Source of the DNA: Candidatus Saccharibacteria bacterium UBA1103
GTDB lineage: Bacteria > Patescibacteriota > Saccharimonadia > Saccharimonadales > Saccharimonadaceae
DNA: 7,164 nt
Reading direction: 5' to 3'
Assembly: GCA_905373275.1 (NCBI GenBank)
Contig: CAJPSI010000039.1
Coordinates: forward strand, 1-7,164
In this document: piece by piece, positions 4,620-7,164 of the stretch
How the letters are laid out: each line of letters opens with the position of its first letter
How positions within the stretch are numbered: position 1 is the first letter of the stretch
Position numbers and translations under genes: made by a program
The notes under the pieces: model-generated
Database searches by the model: none
Seen by the model: only the letters and a program-made list of their open reading frames with translations
What the model was told of the DNA's origin: nothing

Positions 4620-5543
4620 CTAGTTAAGACAAAAACTTTTGTACTCAGCCACCAGCTCACCGGCGATCTGACCGGCAGGCGCACCGCTCCGGTTGTTCAG
4701 CCGGTCAGTCAGCTCCGGTAAAGTGCGCCACATGATATCACCCGCCCAGCGGGGATTACGCCACCAGGTCAATTGCTTTTTAACTAGCTGACGGTCTTTG
4801 GCACTGATCTGTTCTATCAGCTCAGCCTCGTGAATTTGCCCTGCCAAGTATTTAGCTACCACACCATAAGCATTGCGTCGCAGTGGCTCGACCATACCAT
4901 AGCGGGCTATCAGCCGCTCCGCCTCATCGATCAAGCCTCGTTCCAGCATCTGCTCGGCTCGCCCGCTGATGCGCTGAGATAATTTTTCTTTATCCATTGT
5001 TATGCCGATCACTATCGTCCGGCTACTTAGGTGCCCACAATTATTGCTCACTCCGCCCCTTTCCAAGCTGCGGATTAGTCGTCGCTTGTTATCAGGGTCT
5101 CGGGGCAGCTTAGCTCCTCGCTTGACTATCAGCCGACGTAGCTCATCGGGCGGTAGCTTCTCTAGCTTAGCCCTCGTAGTCGGATCATAGTCGCCACCGG
5201 CTAGTCGATAATCGTAGATAACGCTATTGATGTATAGCCCCGAGCCGCCCACCAGTAGTGGCACATGCTGACGCTGACGAATCTCAGCGATCTTAGCCAT
5301 AGCATAACGCTGGAAGTCATATAAGCTGTAGCGCTGGTCCGGCTCGATCAAGTCTAGCCCCCAGTGTGGCACACCCGCCCGCTCCGGCTCAGTCGGCTTC
5401 GCCGTACCGATATCCATCCCTCGGTAAACCGTCCGACTATCAGCGCAGATCACCTCGCCACCTATCAGCCGAGCTAGCCGAATAGCATAAGCAGTCTTGC
5501 CGCTAGCGGTCGGTCCTAAGATAACGATCAGTGGCAACTCCAT
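4620..5543 (-). CDS. miaA: tRNA dimethylallyltransferase MiaA
   Basis: This 307-residue protein has the full MiaA layout. The P-loop is GPTASGKT (10-17). It is followed by ADSRTVYRGMDIGTAKPT (34-51), which contains the catalytic Asp35 and binds the tRNA base region. Then come VGGSGLYI (98-105), DPDNKRRLIRSLE (149-161), and the C-terminal RRNAYGVVAKYL and RQLVKKQLTWWR blocks (222-233, 251-262). The enzyme transfers a dimethylallyl group to A37 of tRNAs reading UNN codons, which steadies codon-anticodon pairing. Length and motifs are normal, with no disruption. The ATG lies 7 nt after an extended -10 box, so the mRNA is predicted leaderless; there is no Shine-Dalgarno sequence. Divergent from the RCC1-repeat gene and 22 nt upstream of the regulator, on the same strand. 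Stop is TAG. Confidence 0.97.
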   Translation of the reverse strand: MELPLIVILGPTASGKTAYAIRLARLIGGEVICADSRTVYRGMDIGTAKPTEPERAGVPHWGLDLIEPDQRYSLYDFQRYAMAKIAEIRQRQHVPLLVGGSGLYINSVIYDYRLAGGDYDPTTRAKLEKLPPDELRRLIVKRGAKLPRDPDNKRRLIRSLERGGVSNNCGHLSSRTIVIGITMDKEKLSQRISGRAEQMLERGLIDEAERLIARYGMVEPLRRNAYGVVAKYLAGQIHEAELIEQISAKDRQLVKKQLTWWRNPRWAGDIMWRTLPELTDRLNNRSGAPAGQIAGELVAEYKSFCLN

Positions 5544-5550
5544 GCCTTAT

Positions 5551-5559
5551 ATAGTAACA
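5551..5559 (-). promoter_or_regulatory. Extended -10 promoter, leaderless start of miaA
   Basis: The minus strand reads TGTTACTAT, followed by exactly 7 nt and ATG 5543. The spacing is the same as for the protease and regulator genes. The hexamer TACTAT matches TATAAT at four of six positions. Confidence 0.55.
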
Positions 5560-5638
5560 AATGGGTAACCTAGTTTATGAGATAAGAGTAGGAATATCGC
5601 CCGCCGGCATGTTGCATCCCGCCTAATCGCCTGATATA

Positions 5639-5666
5639 TTGTTAGCATAAGGTTATTGGATAAACT
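5639..5666 (+). promoter_or_regulatory. Candidate promoter of the RCC1-repeat gene
   Basis: TTGTTA (5639-5644) and TAAACT (5661-5666) are 16 bp apart, with a start expected near 5673. The resulting leader of about 21 nt contains GGGGGTGA (5683-5690), a Shine-Dalgarno-like sequence 3 nt before the ATG at 5694. The surrounding A/T-rich stretch allows other hexamer choices. Confidence 0.45.
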
Positions 5667-5693
5667 AAAAATAAAAATAGGCGGGGGTGAATA

Positions 5694-7164
5694 ATGAAAA
5701 TCAGTCAGATTAACCAAATCAAGCTCCGAAAACTATGGTGTAACTCGGGACGAATCCTTAGTGTTGTCATCTCGACCATCCTTAGCGCATTACTAATAGC
5801 CGGTCCGGCAATAGCCACTTGCATTACCAAAACCCCGTCATCTCGAGAAACCGGGTCAGCCATAAACGACGCCTCGCAATCAAATAGGATTGTCCAGATA
5901 GCCCATTTGACGGTTGACCTACCATACAATAATAACCACTCGTCAGACGAAGACTATGTCAGCACTATGATTGCTCTACTCCATGATGGCAGGGTTTATA
6001 CTTGGGGTAACAATATATACGGGGGCGTCGGAAACGGCACTGCTTGCACTACTACCAACGGTGCTTATCTCAAGCAACCACCTTGCCATTATAGTCAACC
6101 ACAGGAGATCACTAAATACTTTGGTGAAGACAGAGTAGTTAAGCTTGCCAGTAACGATAATCTGGCTATGGCCATTACCAAGTCAGGCAAGGTTTACCGC
6201 TGGGGAAGAGTTAACTCCTACGGTAAAGTTATCAATCACCCCACTCAATATCAGAAATTGTCTCCTCATAAAATTACCGGCTATAACGAAGAGAATGCCG
6301 GACCGGATATGGTTAGTGGCGGAAAATATGTGTATAACGAGGATACAATCTTCAAGGTAGCCAACTCGGGCGATCTGGACGATCTGGCGCCCTATCAGAC
6401 AGTTAAGCCGCAACTGGACGGGAGCACCATTAGACAAGTAGATCATGTCTGGTATCTGAAAAATCCCGGAAGCACAATGGACGACAGCAGGGGTGGCTTC
6501 TATGTACTTACCTCAAAAAATAAGCTCCTACACGTTAAGAAGGACTACACCACCACAGTCGAAGTTACTAATCCTACTATAGCTAGTCGGGGTGGCATCA
6601 AGCAGATCTATCACCATTACGCCATTGATAACCAAGGCAGTCTTTGGCATTACGGCTACGGTCATCTCAATACCGTCAATGGCACTATAGTCCCCTCCAA
6701 CCATGAGCCTATACTAGATATGTCCACCAAGCTACCCCAGCCTATACCAAAGTTTAGGGATATTATCGGTTCGTCGTTGCAGGATAGTTCTTTTAGCCTC
6801 ATTACCCGTGATATCAACAATCGCATCTATGCTTTGACATCTGACGTCAATGGTCATCAAAAGCTTACCGATGTTACCGACACTCTTAGTAGCAAAGAGA
6901 TCAAGCTGTTTTCCGGCAATATAAGTCAGCCCTTCTTCACTCCCCCGTCAGGTAGCAGTACCTATTACGATTATTCTTTCGTCACCACTGACGAAGACGA
7001 GCTTGATGCTGTCTGTAGCACAGTCAAGAATGCCTATATTTACTATCGACCCATTTCAGCCATTTCTTCTAATCCACTGCGAGACCGTAAGCCTCGACCA
7101 TCGCCAACAGGTGGAGATGCCAACACTGCTACCTGCGTTAAGATACCGTTAAACAACCCCGACG
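5694..7164 (+). CDS. Secreted RCC1-repeat (beta-propeller-like) protein, N-terminal part
   Basis: ATG 5694 opens a frame with no stop for 490 codons to the window edge. The first 41 residues are a signal peptide: a basic n-region, a hydrophobic core at 21-40 (ILSVVISTILSALLIAGPAI) and a likely signal peptidase I site after AIA. The mature part shows RCC1-type repeats: MIALLHDGRVYTWGNNIYGG (92-111), then MAITKSGKVYRWG (159-171), and a looser YAIDNQGSLWHYGYG (309-323). RCC1 repeats build seven-bladed propellers used for protein binding. The remaining cysteines are few (C43, C118, C131, C441, C481); C118 and C131 flank a loop in the first repeat and could form a disulphide. A Pro/Arg-rich stretch begins near 461. 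No LPxTG or second membrane segment is seen in this part. Probably extracellular or wall-associated. Its partner is unknown. Confidence 0.85.
   Translation, partial: MKISQINQIKLRKLWCNSGRILSVVISTILSALLIAGPAIATCITKTPSSRETGSAINDASQSNRIVQIAHLTVDLPYNNNHSSDEDYVSTMIALLHDGRVYTWGNNIYGGVGNGTACTTTNGAYLKQPPCHYSQPQEITKYFGEDRVVKLASNDNLAMAITKSGKVYRWGRVNSYGKVINHPTQYQKLSPHKITGYNEENAGPDMVSGGKYVYNEDTIFKVANSGDLDDLAPYQTVKPQLDGSTIRQVDHVWYLKNPGSTMDDSRGGFYVLTSKNKLLHVKKDYTTTVEVTNPTIASRGGIKQIYHHYAIDNQGSLWHYGYGHLNTVNGTIVPSNHEPILDMSTKLPQPIPKFRDIIGSSLQDSSFSLITRDINNRIYALTSDVNGHQKLTDVTDTLSSKEIKLFSGNISQPFFTPPSGSSTYYDYSFVTTDEDELDAVCSTVKNAYIYYRPISAISSNPLRDRKPRPSPTGGDANTATCVKIPLNNPD

Noticed and set aside
4598..4684. 29-residue N-terminal extension of the regulator
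   Set aside because: It would overlap the miaA 3' end and pass through the extended -10 promoter; family similarity begins at MIDALFGSKT.

Overview
The window looks like chromosomal sequence from a small-genome Patescibacteria (CPR) bacterium, most likely Saccharibacteria (TM7). The protein styles support this: a cysteine-free bL28, a short winged-helix plus degenerate nucleotidyltransferase protein beside an MBL-fold protein lacking its metal ligands, and the MiaA sequence style. All frames read through cleanly with the standard code. There are no in-frame TGA codons across the 490-codon C-terminal-edge gene, so the UGA=Gly lineages are unlikely. The taxon is my inference from protein style, not from a search.

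Layout. Positions 1-532 (-) hold the N-terminal half of an unrecognised hydrophilic protein that runs off the left edge. Positions 665-1519 (-) encode a Nudix-RNase HI fusion, preceded by a structured leader of about 170 nt. Positions 1728-2387 (-) encode an M50 site-2-type membrane protease. Positions 2388-3001 contain no convincing protein gene but hold three long stem-loops, two of which share a nearly identical apical core on stems that have co-varied. Positions 3002-3217 (+) are rpmB, with its own promoter, Shine-Dalgarno sequence and a terminator hairpin that probably serves both strands. Facing it on the minus strand are an MBL-fold protein (3328-3966), a winged-helix/nucleotidyltransferase-like regulator (3956-4597) and miaA (4620-5543). 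Divergent from miaA, a secreted RCC1-repeat protein starts at 5694 (+) and runs off the right edge.

Expression logic. Every first gene on the minus strand is preceded by an extended -10 box of form TGnTAnnnT. For miaA, the regulator and the protease it lies exactly 7 nt before the ATG, which predicts leaderless mRNAs. In contrast, rpmB, the RCC1 gene and the second gene of the regulator operon have Shine-Dalgarno sequences. Two initiation modes therefore appear to coexist.

Most unusual content. (1) The paired stem-loops at 2478-2595 and 2668-2781 have a 68-nt core with 61 identities and no gaps, and 6 compensatory pair changes in 15 aligned stem pairs with none disrupting. (2) The Nudix-RNase HI leader begins with an 11-bp closing stem at the predicted transcription start and contains two mutually exclusive internal pairings. 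(3) Three proteins keep a fold while losing catalytic residues: the Nudix domain, the MBL domain and the nucleotidyltransferase-like domain.
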